From assembly GCA_050084515.1 (NCBI GenBank), contig CM114272.1, positions 32,240,001 through 32,304,000 on the forward strand: a DNA stretch of 64,000 nt, in the 5' to 3' direction. Source of the stretch: Blasia pusilla. Taxonomy: Eukaryota > Marchantiophyta > Marchantiopsida > Blasiales. The stretch's first letter is position 1. Every line of letters begins with the position of its first letter. Position numbers and translations under genes: made by a program. This document shows, piece after piece, positions 1 through 9,809 of this stretch. The notes beneath the pieces are model-generated. The model was given only the letters and a program-made list of their open reading frames with translations. It did not search any database and was not told the DNA's origin.

Positions 1-84
1 CACATGGCGACGGTGGAAATGGCAATGCATGCCATGAACACGTGAGTATCTTCTTGCTGGGTCGGGACGGTTGTTGGGATGCTT

Positions 85-790
85 TTACACTTACGCAACT
101 CGTCAGACTCCGACAAGTTGCTCGATTGATGAATGGGTAAGGTTTTTTTTTTCCGAAAGCAACTCGTCGGACTCCGACGAGTTGCTCGACTTGACGCTTT
201 TTCAGGATGTTTTTTGAAGAATGCAACTCGTCAGACTCCGACGAGTTTTTCGATTGACCATAGATTTAATTAGTTTTTGGCCCAAAGCAAACCGTCGGAG
301 TCCGACGGGTTGCTCGACTTGCCGCCTTTTCAGGATGTTTTTTGAAGAATGCAACTCGTCAGACTCCGACGAGTTGTTCGACTGACCGCACGTTTAGTAT
401 GTTCTTTGCCCAAAGCAACCCGTCAGAGTCTGACGGGTTGCTTGACTCGAAACTGTTTTTGGCCAAAATCAACTCGTCGGAGTTCGACGGGTTGCATAAA
501 GAAGTTGGTTCCCCAAATTTCGCGTCAAATTGCAAGTTTCCATTCAATTGCGCAACTTGTCGGACTCCGACAGGTTGCTATGTTCACGTTAGTATGTTCA
601 GTTGCATAACCCGTCGGAGTCCGACGGGTTGAAACCAGGCATTAGCAAATCTGAATGCAATCCGTCGGACTCCGACGGGTTGCATCATTTAGCTCGTTCC
701 TAGAATCTGACCTTGATTTTTGACGACCCGTCGGAGTCCGGTGGGTTGCAAGAACCCATGTAATTTCCTGACGGGTTGAGTTTGGATGTG
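85..790. repeat. Palindrome array in intron 2 of copy A
   Basis: About a dozen copies of the CAAC(C/T)CGTCGGA / TCCGACG(G/A)GTTG palindrome lie between the donor at 42 and the acceptor at 793. They are separated by related spacers (for example cttttttcaggatgttttttgaagaatg) that give a period of roughly 60-70 bp. The same array sits in the same intron of copies B, C and D. Some copies have one arm changed, others both arms. Confidence 0.85.
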
Positions 791-2813
791 CAGGATTGTA
801 TCGGAGGGGAATGTCACCCACCACTGGATCCAGGACTGCGATCGGGTGAGGAAGGTGCTTATGACGCACCCGGGAGAGTACAGGGGGTTCTTGGGCGATG
901 CCCTTGTCAATTAGATGCTTGCAAAGGGTGCTCAGATAAAAAAGAAAACTTGGGCAAATAAGTTTATTTCTCAAGATGCAGCCGTAACCATCCTTTGCTG
1001 GTCGAAGATACAGGCCGCGAAGAAGAGCGCCGACCGAGCCGAGCGGAGGGAGAAAGTATCTGCGTCTGAGCGCGCGAAAGTCATCCAAGCTGTAGTATCT
1101 GCAGCAACGAAATACACGGCGAGCAAGCAGCGATACATCAGCATTCTCAACCCCGAACTTGGTACGGAGTTCTACAAGGAGCTGAAGGCGATTATCAGCG
1201 CCCGAAAAAAGGGATGAAGATCCGCATGGTCGGATTGGGGAGAAAGTGTCCCTGGATCGCGTGCATCGGTTTGCGTTGTCCGGCATAAGTGAGTTTAGGA
1301 GGATCCGACTGATGAAAATCAGTCTCGAGGGCATAGAGGCCCAGAAGAGGGCGGCACACCATCCTCCGGGTGTGTCCGATCTAGTGATCTCCCACTGGCT
1401 ACGCGAATGGTCGTTCTGGGACGCGTTGCGGGTTATCGGGAAGTCCGTGCTGGAGGGTCTGCAAGCGGAGCTCAGAAGATTAGAACCCATCCCGGATGAA
1501 GCAAACCTGGAAAGTTCTGGAGATTTTGAGGTTTGGCTCGATGACATCCGGGACAAGCCAATCAAAAACCCAGGATTCAAGACAATGTTCAAGGTTTGCG
1601 TCCTCCCTCACGCAGAGCTTGACGAAGAAGTAGAGGGGAACAAACGGGATCAAGCGAAGAAGAAGCGAGATCTACAGGAGCAGACGGCCGATTCTGTTCG
1701 AGTAAAAGCTGCCCAACGGATGGTCTTCAGGTACCTCGTCCAGTGTAAGAATGCAGGTACGTGGGGAAAATTACCGGCAGCCTTGAAATTGTGGGCTTCG
1801 CCGCCGGATGCAGAAACATTCTCCATGTACGACATGGAGATGGGGCAGCACATGTCCGATTGGGAGGTGGAGAATTGCCCCATTTGGCTCGACTTCAACG
1901 ACCCTGAAGACATCACCGATAAGGATTTACGGGTGCTTCATGATGCAGTGGCCTCAGGACAAGACGACATCCCCAATTTTGTGCAGCCTGAAGACTTCTT
2001 CGCAGGAGATGCAAAAGAGCAAGCCCACGAGACAGCTGAGTTGGCTTCCAAGGTCCGCACAGCCAAAGACAAATCCACAGCGGGTCTCAAAGGCAAGGCG
2101 AGGGGAGGGAAAAATTCAGAGGCCGAGTCTTCCCAAAGAGAGGCTGAAGATTCAAGGCCAGAGGCGGAATCGTCCGGGCGAGCGGGGAGAGAGGGTCGGA
2201 CCAGGTCCTCGGCGAAAAAAACCCCACCAGAGTCTGAGGTCATAGAGACCCCAACAAGCTGTCCGCAGACTCGGGAGAAGCGGAAGCGAGAGGTGCCAGG
2301 GTTGTCCCAAGGAGAATACAGTCCATCATCCTTGGGGAGACACAGAGAAACAACGACCCGGACAAGCGTCCTCCTTCAGTTCACTCCTTTACTGGATGAG
2401 CTGAAGAGCTTGAGTTCTCAAGCGTCGACACCAGCCATCGATAAATTGACAACGCTGGGATGGAAGCTCCAATGAAACGGGCACGCTGCCTGGACGGTGA
2501 ATGGAGTGGTCGAAGAGGTTGCGGTGGATCTCTTGATCGCTGATCTGCCCTCGAGGTTGCGACTTTGGGGCGAAATCCGTCGGACGAGGTACCTAAGTGG
2601 AATGTCCCGCTCTCTTATGACCAAATTGCGATATTGTTCTCCTTTGCAGACGCCTATCTGAGTGACAGGGGCTGCTTCTTGGTGTTGACTGGAGGGAGCG
2701 AGGATGAGCTCTTCAACCTCCAGTGCGTCAAGAGGTCGCTAAAGTGGAGGACGGCGCAATCGTGGATCATAAAAAACGAGTACTCACTCCGATCCGCGAC
2801 GAGTCAGATTCGG

Positions 2814-3389
2814 GTAAGGCTCAATTCCTCTAGTATAATCTCAATTATATTCTAATGATGTGTATAATGAGTGTTTATCTCCGTTGAGTGAGTATAATGA
2901 GTGTCAATCTCCGTTTTTTTTTGTCCGTGAGCAACCCGTTGGAAGGCGACGGGTTCTTTGGCTTAAGCGACCCATGCTCGGCTGAGAGCAACCCGTCGGT
3001 TTTCGACGGGTTGCATCTTTCCCACATACACAAGGAAAACCGTGGTGTACCTGCAACCCGTCGGAACCCGACGGGTTGCAATTGCTTTTGGGTTTTCCCT
3101 GTGTTTCCAGAAAGCTGCAACCCGTCTGATAGCGACGGGTTGCTCTCAGCCAAGCATGGGCTGCTCTAGGCCAGCAACCCGTCGCCTTCCGACGGGTTGC
3201 TCACGGACAAAAACAACGGAGCCCGACGGGTTGTTTTAGTCCCTGACCAACCCGTCGGAAGGCGACGGGTTGGTCCGGGACAAAACAACCCATCGGACTT
3301 CGACAGGTTGATCCAAAGTGAGTAATTGAAAATGTTCTCAAGCCGACTTCTTTAGTTGCTGACATTGTTTCCAACGTGCTTATTTACAG
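2814..3389 (+). other. Intron 3 of copy A with palindromes of a second loop type
   Basis: The donor is CGG|gtaagg and the acceptor atttacag|ATG, joining in phase 0. The intron holds about nine palindromes with ten-base arms CAACCCGTCG / CGACGGGTTG. Their centres differ from the intron 2 set: GTTTT, GAACC, GATAG and CCTTC types, for example 2989-3013. The same intron with the same loop types recurs in copies B and D. Confidence 0.75.
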
Positions 3390-3902
3390 ATGGACCACTC
3401 CTACGTGTACTGCTTCGTTCAGCCCGAGCACAATTTCCAAGTGTTCAAGATCCAGGATCCTATGGATCCATGCTCAGATGGGTACAGTTTAGATAGTTTG
3501 TACAATTCCCCCCCGGGAATTTACATGCAAGACAGTACCCCACTTCTGGGAGGAAGGGAAAAATCTCCAGCCCTGATGCAAACGCTCATAGAGCTCTGCT
3601 CAAGGCCGGGTGACTTGGTATTCGACTTAGTGGGACTTTCAGGGGCAAGTATCAAAGGCGCCTGGCAGAGTGGCAGGAACATTCTCTGCCTCGAGGGAAG
3701 GCAGGAACTGTTTGACCTTTGCAAGGAGGCAAAGGCAGAATACGAAAGGCTCATTGAGGCGTACAACTCTCCACCGAAGCCGAGAGCTCCGGTTCCAGAC
3801 CCACCATTGGTTGTGACTCCATCGTCACTTCCAACGATTCCGAAAATCGGGAGGGCAAGGCCGAAAGTAATTTTGCAAGAGCTCTCGGACGATGACGAGT
3901 GA

Positions 3903-5160
3903 GTTCAAAGAACTCAATGACCCAGCTTGACTGCAGTGTTTGGAGTAGGGAGTTTTTTGATGATGAGGCAAAAGATTTCATAGAATAGATCAAATATTCA
4001 GTTCCGAGCTTTTTTCGGATGATATAAAGCAGAAGATTTTTTCAAACGATGGTGGTGCTTGTAAAAGTTTGCTGAACATTTTTTATGTCTTTTCGAATGT
4101 GATCGTCTATGTACTCCGCGGACTTCTATTTTGCAACCCGTCGGATTTCTCCTGCTTGCAACTTTTCACTTTTTGACCACAACACCTTTTTACCACTTCC
4201 AAGCAACCTGTCGGATTCTGACAGGTTACCTGATCGGACTCTTTCCCTGTTGGTCCAACTTAAGAGGCAGTCTGCGGGCTTCTTCCCTTGGCGCCTTCCC
4301 CTCAACTCGTAAAGGCAAGCGTAGGCTTCTTTTCTTCTCTCAGACGTGTTGGATTCCTACTACCTGTGCGATTGCCATAATGGTATTACCGAGGACGGGC
4401 ACATATTGATACTGGATGGGTGTCACATTGCAGAGTGTACAAGGTTTACTGCCGAGGAAGGAGGTGGGACTCAAATCAAGTTACATGGGACCGTTATGGT
4501 GTACCTAGGGGGGGGCCAAGGCTCTCGAATTCGCCAACATTTTTGATCCCCGTCTACAATCGGCCAGAGGAGCCACTTGTATCCCAAGACATTCCTTTGG
4601 TACTATCACCAAGGAGAGTTAGGAGTAAATTTGTAGATGACGAGGCTGAAGAAATCATAGACTAGGTCAAATGTACATTTCCGAGGTTCCTTCGGAGGTA
4701 ATAAAGGACGAGATTTTTTCAACCCATAATGGTATTTGTAAAAGTTTGCTGGAATATTTTTTTGGACTTGTGGATTGTGTTCTTTTAGCTACTCAGAATT
4801 ATAATTCTGCGACCCGTATGATTCTGAAGGGTTGCAACTTTTTGCTTTTTGCCCATTGCAACTTTTTAACCACTTTCAGGCAAGCTGTTGGATTCCGACA
4901 GGTTGATTGCTTGAGTGATGGGACTCTTTCCCCGTGATACCAACTTCTGACGCATTGTGGCGGGCTTCTTAACTTTTGGCTCCTTCCCCTACATTCGTCA
5001 AACTAGTTGTAGGCTTCTTTTCTTGTCTAAGATGTGCAGGATTCCTACTACCTGTCGGATTGCCATTTCGGATTCCCAACCTGTTAGATCGTCGTGGGTG
5101 CAGGGTGGAAGAAAATCACTTCTAAAAATCTTTCTTTTCTTATGGTGAGCTTTCTTACGG
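3903..5160 (+). repeat. 3' tail of the methyltransferase-like element, two tandem diverged units, copy A
   Basis: After the stop of copy A come two diverged units of roughly 680 bp. Each starts with a short acidic peptide ending in a stop (DDEAKDFIE near 3960, DDEAEEIID near 4640), followed by a matching stretch containing aaaagtttgctg, a pair of palindromes, and a segment encoding DSYYL-DCH. The first unit also encodes a stretch that in copies D and G reads GVPRGRPRLSNSP, an AT-hook-like GRP core. Here a run of extra G at about 4509 breaks it. The stop of the preceding exon overlaps a good donor (gatgacgagtgagt), so these segments may be alternative 3' exons. Their function is unknown. Confidence 0.5.
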
Positions 5161-5161
5161 G

Positions 5162-5400
5162 TTGGGAGGGGTGCAGCTTCTCGGTTTCTCAGCCTTAGGA
5201 TCTGATGTGTTCACATTTCAAAAAGTTGGTCTTGAGCAGACACCATTCATAACCAACAGAAAGTTGGTTATGGGGCAATTTAGGGGAGACCATGATGCAG
5301 GAAACAATCCCTGCAAAAAGAGAGGTTGGCATCCTGGTGGTCCTCCAACAAAAATACCCATGGGCACTGCTTTTTGTTGACCGAGACAGGGAATGTTAAG
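5162..5400 (+). pseudogene. Conserved tail segment with basic KKRGWHPGGPP motif
   Basis: An open segment here encodes KVGLEQTPFITNRKLVMGQF and, further on, CKKRGWHPGGPPTKIP. It is kept in the tail of all four available copies (also about 12,910-13,130 on the minus strand, 33,790-34,000 and 40,270-40,470), with fewer changes than its surroundings. The basic-Gly-Pro run is somewhat like an AT-hook, but lacks the GRP core. It may be a 3' exon of the methyltransferase-like gene or a separate small ORF. Conservation across copies is what I see; function is a guess. Confidence 0.35.
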
Positions 5401-5479
5401 AAACTTAGGCTCACATGGAGAGTGATGGAAAAATGTTTGTAGTGGTCTTATGATGTCTCCTTTTTTCTCGCCCCTAGGA

Positions 5480-5687
5480 AAGAGGAGGTTTTTTTAGGGC
5501 CAAATGTGGACCACTACCAACTCTCTTCTAAAGATTTCCTGAATTTGAAAAGCAAACAAAAATTTCAAATATGTAAAAAAGTTTTGAAGAGAGGAGGCGG
5601 ATTTGGCCCTTTTTTTTGAAGAGAGACTCTCCTCTCTTCCTCTCTTCCTCTCCTCTCTTACTCTCTCCTGCAAGAATACCAGCCCCC
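5480..5687 (+). mobile_element. Element terminus (right end of copy A)
   Basis: The region is pyrimidine-rich, with cctctcttcctctcttcctctcctctcttactctctcctg, and ends in agaataccagccccc, where the sequence switches abruptly into exon 3 of copy C on the opposite strand. The same end occurs at 12,633 (inverted), 34,301 and 40,757, each beside unrelated sequence, so this is a true element boundary. Confidence 0.7.
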
Positions 5688-8006
5688 CAGATACTGCAGC
5701 ATGGATGAACTTTGCAAGCTCAGACACAGATACTTTCTCCCTCCGCTCCAGCTCTAATGTTGCGCTCTTCTTGGCAGCCTGTATCTTCGACCAGCAAAGG
5801 ATTGTCACAGCTGCATCTTGAGAAATAAACTTATTTGCCCAAGTCTTTTTTTTTTTATTTGAGCACCCTTTGCCAACATCTCATTTACAAGGGCGTCGTC
5901 CAAGAACCCCTTGTACTCTACCGGGTGCGTCGTTAGCACTTTCTTCACCCGATCGCAATCCTGGATCTAGTGGTGGGTGACATTCCCGTCCGATACAATC
6001 CTGCACATCCAAACTCAATATTAGAAATTTTGCAAGGTACATGGGTTCCTGCAACCCGTCGGACTCCGACAGGTCGGCACAGCTCATGGTGGGAATGGAA
6101 GCAACGAGCTAAATCTTGCAACCCATCGGAATCCGACGGATTGCATTCAGATTTGTGGTTGCGTGGTTTCAACCCGTCAGACTCCGACGGGTTTCAGATT
6201 ATCTGTATTTAGAGAGTGGTTTCTGCAAAAAAAGTGAACATATCAACCCGTCCGGGTCCGACTCGTTGCGCAATTTCAATTAAGGTGCAATTTGACCATA
6301 AAAATGTAGCTCCGCTACTTCCGAATGCAACCTGTCGGACTCCGACGAGTTGCTTTCAGCCGGAAACATAAAAAATTTCCAAAAACAGCTTTGAGTCTAG
6401 CAACCCGTCGGACTCCGATGAGTTGCTTTCTTCAAAAAACATCCAAAAACAGCGGTGAGTCGAGCAACTCGTCGGACTCCGACGAGTTGCTTTCTTCAAA
6501 AAACATCCAAAAACAGCGGTGAGTCGAGCAACTCGCCGGAGTCCGACGAGTTGCTTTCGGCCAAAAACATCCTAAACGAGTGATCAGTCGAGCAACTCGT
6601 CGGACTCCGACGAGTTGCTTTCGGCCAAAAACATCCTAAACGAGTGATCAGTCGAGCAACTCATCGGAGTTCGATGAGTTGCTTTCGGCCAAAAACATCC
6701 TAAGCGAGTGATCAATCGAGCAACTCGTCGGAGTCCGACGAGTTACTTTTGGCCAAAAACATTCCAAAAACAGTGGCGACTCAAACAACTTGTCGGAGTC
6801 CGACGGTTTGCAGCAAGAGGAAACTTACGTGTTCATGGCATGCATGGCCATCTCCACCCTCGCCATGTGATGAGGGTATGGATGTAGCACCATTGCCTTC
6901 ACGAAAAAATGTGCCTCCAATGAGTTTGGGCGCTCCTCTGCAAACTGGGTCCACGCCATGAACCTGTGGTTTCCATCCCAGATGAAGAAATACAAGTTCC
7001 GCATCCAGTTGAATTCCGTCCCCTCTATCGCCCTTGTGAATTCCTGATCTCTCATCCTCTAGAATGTGTCGAGCGCTTCCAAGTCCTCCTCCGTAACCAG
7101 CGCTTGGGTTTCATGGTCATCGTAAGGCGGAACATAGAACGGAGGGAAGCTGTTGACGTAGGATGCTATCGCTGCCGATTGTTTCAGCTTCGCAATATCC
7201 TCGTCAGACAGAATTTTGCGGACGTACTCCATAGTTCGCAATTGGCAAAGTGGAATTCTCGGGGCGTACTGGCCCTCCATTAATGCCATCTGCTTTACCA
7301 CCTGTCACAGCAGGGACAAGGTCAATAAGCTACACTAAATTGCCAATGAATTGCAACATGGGCCTTCACATAATTCAATGAACACAGATCCTCTCGAAGA
7401 TTGGGTCAGTGTCTAGGCCAGCAAACTGCTCTGGGATAGCTGCTAGCAAGTCCACTGGAAACTTGTCAATCCGATAGAGGTCGATTTCTTCCACCGGGCT
7501 TAGGGACGAGGATGACCGCTCTCCTGCTTCTTCAACGATGTCCACCATCTCCACGCTGGCGGTCCTCATGACCTCATCGTCCGTCACTTGAACTTCGGCC
7601 GTTTCTGCTATATTGATTGTGTCCCCGGACTTCATCGGGGATATTTCCCGCATCTCAACACTTTCGGTTGGACGGGCAGGGCTTTCTTCAATGGAAATTT
7701 CTTTTTCCCTCCGAGCTTTTGCCAATTCTGCTCTCCTCACCGACGCGTCCAGACAATTCTTTTCACGCTTTTCGTCGGAAACCCTTTTCTTCAAGGCCTG
7801 CGACGCCTCAGCCTCTCCGTTCTATTTTTCGAGCGCCTCATGTACACATTTTGCAAGAAGTTCCTGCTTGTGCATCTCCGCTTCTCAATTTCTTGCTGCC
7901 TTATCTCATTGGCCGAACGAGGCCTTGGAGATGGTGAAGCAGAAGTCCTCATGGACTTGGGAGTGAAGCTCCCAGCCTTGTTTGCTTGAGATTTTTTCCT
8001 CGTCAT
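5688..8006 (-). pseudogene. ParB/beta-methyltransferase-like element gene, copy C (3' truncated)
   Basis: The start codon is at 8006 (MTRKKSQANKAGSFTPK). Exon 1 runs to about 7390 and encodes a Lys/Glu/Arg-rich, probably coiled-coil region with Ser/Pro-rich acidic stretches. Its donor has been lost with a small deletion relative to copy B. Exon 2 (7301-6829, donor gtaagt) carries the ParB-like domain: IPLCQLRTMEYVRKIL, then FPPFYV, then WDGNHRFMAW. Exon 3 starts at 6000 (cag|G) and is cut off at about 5688 by the terminus of copy A. A frameshift near 7860 interrupts exon 1. With the transposase gene starting at 9810, this copy forms one divergent two-gene unit. Confidence 0.6.
6030..6815. repeat. 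Palindrome array in intron 2 of copy C
   Basis: About 13-14 palindromes lie here. From about 6,390 to 6,770 they form a tandem array with a period near 64 bp: the palindrome plus a spacer such as ctttcttcaaaaaacatcc then aaaaacagcggtgagtcga. Most units have the paired T/A change in the arms (CAACTCGTCGGA with TCCGACGAGTTG, for example 6465-6489). Neighbouring units with only one arm changed are present (for example near 6400). Confidence 0.85.
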
Positions 8007-9809
8007 TGTTTCCGAAAATGCCTCCTATGGACAAGGAAATTGCTCTCTGTGCACGATGAATCGGCCCGAGGAATCGCCTTTATAAGTTGCCTTGCTGATG
8101 TCGTGATGAGTCGCCTCGATGAGTCGGCTTGCTGATGTTGCGATGAGTCGCCTTGATGAGTAGCTCGAATCGTCTCGCGATCGTTCGCTCGAATCATCTC
8201 ACGATGAGTCGCCGTGTAAAGCGCCCCTTGGTATCTGGTCAGCTGCTGCGCGGAAGAGCAATTGAGATCGCGAAACGAAAAACCGGAAATGAGCGAACCT
8301 TCCCCTATATATACTTTTCGAGCCGATGGGCTGACCGTTTGGTCGCATCATCCTTCCGACGGCGACATGCCGGCCGTTATGGAAGTCTGGACGTGAAAAA
8401 AACCAACCTGACGGCTTCGACAGGTTGCACGCTTCCCGAGGGTTCAAGGCATACGTCCTCGTGGCAACCCGTTGGAGACCGACAAGTTGCGTGCGTGTAT
8501 CGTCTTTGGACAAGAACACGAGGTACCCGTGCAACCCGTCGGAGACAGACAGGTTGCGCGCCTCCGTTGTCTTCGGACAAGAACACGAGGTACCCACGCA
8601 ACTCGTCAGAGATGGACAGGTTGCGCGCCTCCGTTGTCTTCGGACAAGAACACGAGGTACCCACGCAATCCGTTGGAGACCGACAGGTTGCGCGCCTATG
8701 CCGTCTTCGGAAAAGAACGCGAGGTACCCGCGCAACCCGTCGGATTTCGGTGGGTTGCACGCTTCCCTCGTCTTGGGATAACAAGGCGGGCTTCCCGTGC
8801 AACTCGTCGGAGGCCGACAGGTTGCACGCTTCCTTCATGTAAGCGTTACAAAAGATTTTACCTTATTCCAAAGTAAAGCCTTGAATGTAGTAAGAGCACA
8901 TTGCACTTCATGACCAAACAAGTGCCAAGCCCGTCGGAACATTAGCGGCCACGCGATGGAGGTTGTTATCCAAAGAGAGACAAGAGACGGGCCGCCGCCT
9001 CCAAACGTCTTTGGGCAAGAAGGTGCGGCCCGAGCAACTCGTTGGAAATAGACGGGTTGCATGCTTCCTTAATGTAAATGTAACAAGGTGAGGCAATTGC
9101 GCAACCCGTCTGAGGCCGATGGGTTGCGCGCCTCCGCCGTCTTCGGGCAAGAAGGCACTGCACCAGCGCAACTCGTCGGAGATCGACGGGTTGCACGCTT
9201 CCTTCATGTTAGCGTTATAAGGTAAGGTAGAAGCGTGCAACCCTTCCAAAGCCGACAGGTTGCACGCTTCGCTTATGTTGGGTTAATAGGCAAGGTACCA
9301 GGGTTTCCCCATTAGTTATCGACCGGTTGCACGCTTTTCTATCCCTCGGGTAACAATGCGACAACGCATAGTTCCGAGGCAACCCATTGCAATCTGACGG
9401 GTCACAAGATCTACCCTGAGTTGGACAATCCGGCAAAAGGACCCAATGATTGGTTGCCTTAGCATATGCAAGCGATATCTTGTGTTGATGCTAGCAAAAT
9501 CGACTCAAAAAACCTTTGGTCGACAAGAAGGGGGTACCAACCCAACGGACTCCGACGGGTTCCAACAAAAATAAGTGCATGCTTCGAAACCAACGTCCAT
9601 GATTCCCAAATTCTGCAACCCACCTGACTCCGACAGGTTGCAATAGAATTGGATCCATTGTGTCAGACATTTTCAACTACCAAACTTCATCTTGTCAGTC
9701 AAATTCTGTCAGGAGAATCTGAGTCCCTATTCACTATAAATCAAACATTCTCATTCTCATTCTCTTCTCATACCAATTCTCTGTCTCCTCACGGTGGAAT
9801 CTTTTGGAA
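8007..9809. promoter_or_regulatory. Divergent intergenic region with two TATA boxes and palindrome arrays (copies C and E)
   Basis: Two genes point outwards from this region. A minus-strand TATATATA at 8306-8313 lies about 300 bp before the methyltransferase-like ATG (8006). A plus-strand TATAAA at 9735-9740 lies 70 bp before the transposase ATG (9810), within attcactataaatc. Between them (8,400-9,640) are about 16 palindromes, many with a GGAGACC centre, in a tandem array with a repeating spacer (cgcgcctccgttgtcttcgg). Near 8,090-8,215 are repeats of gatgagtcgc type. Exactly the same layout occurs at 18,934-20,256. Confidence 0.6.

Larger units (their letters stand above)
1..3902 (+). pseudogene. 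ParB/beta-methyltransferase-like element gene, copy A (5' end outside window)
   Basis: Exons inferred from splice sites and from comparison with the other copies are 1-41 (end of the ParB-like exon, donor gtgagt at 42), 794-2813 (long middle exon after tgtgcag, donor gtaagg) and 3390-3902 (after atttacag, starting MDHSYVYCF). The middle exon opens with IVSEGNVTHHWIQDCDRV, has a Lys/Glu/Ser-rich linker at about 2030-2340 and ends with LLIADLPS at about 2530, where beta-class amino-methyltransferases have DPPY. The last exon has PGDLVFDLVGLSG (about 3608), which resembles the SAM-binding FxGxG motif of the same class; that order, DPPY first, is the beta-class order. The copy is broken: a frameshift near 1198, a stop at 2473 where copy D reads CAA, and a frameshift near 2565. 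The methyltransferase relationship is inferred from motif order; activity is doubtful because both motifs depart from consensus. Confidence 0.6.

Noticed and set aside
342-632. ORFs with NPSESDGL / TRRSPTGC repeats as a repetitive protein
   Set aside because: They exist only because the palindrome has no stop in any frame. They lie in introns and promoter regions bounded by splice sites.
85-790. CRISPR-like array of short repeats with regular spacing
   Set aside because: The repeats are palindromic, the spacers are themselves repeats of each other, and the setting is an intron of a eukaryotic element; there are no cas genes.
642-1592. 316-codon minus-strand ORF
   Set aside because: Antisense shadow of exon 3 of copy A; the plus strand has homologous, similarly spliced copies.
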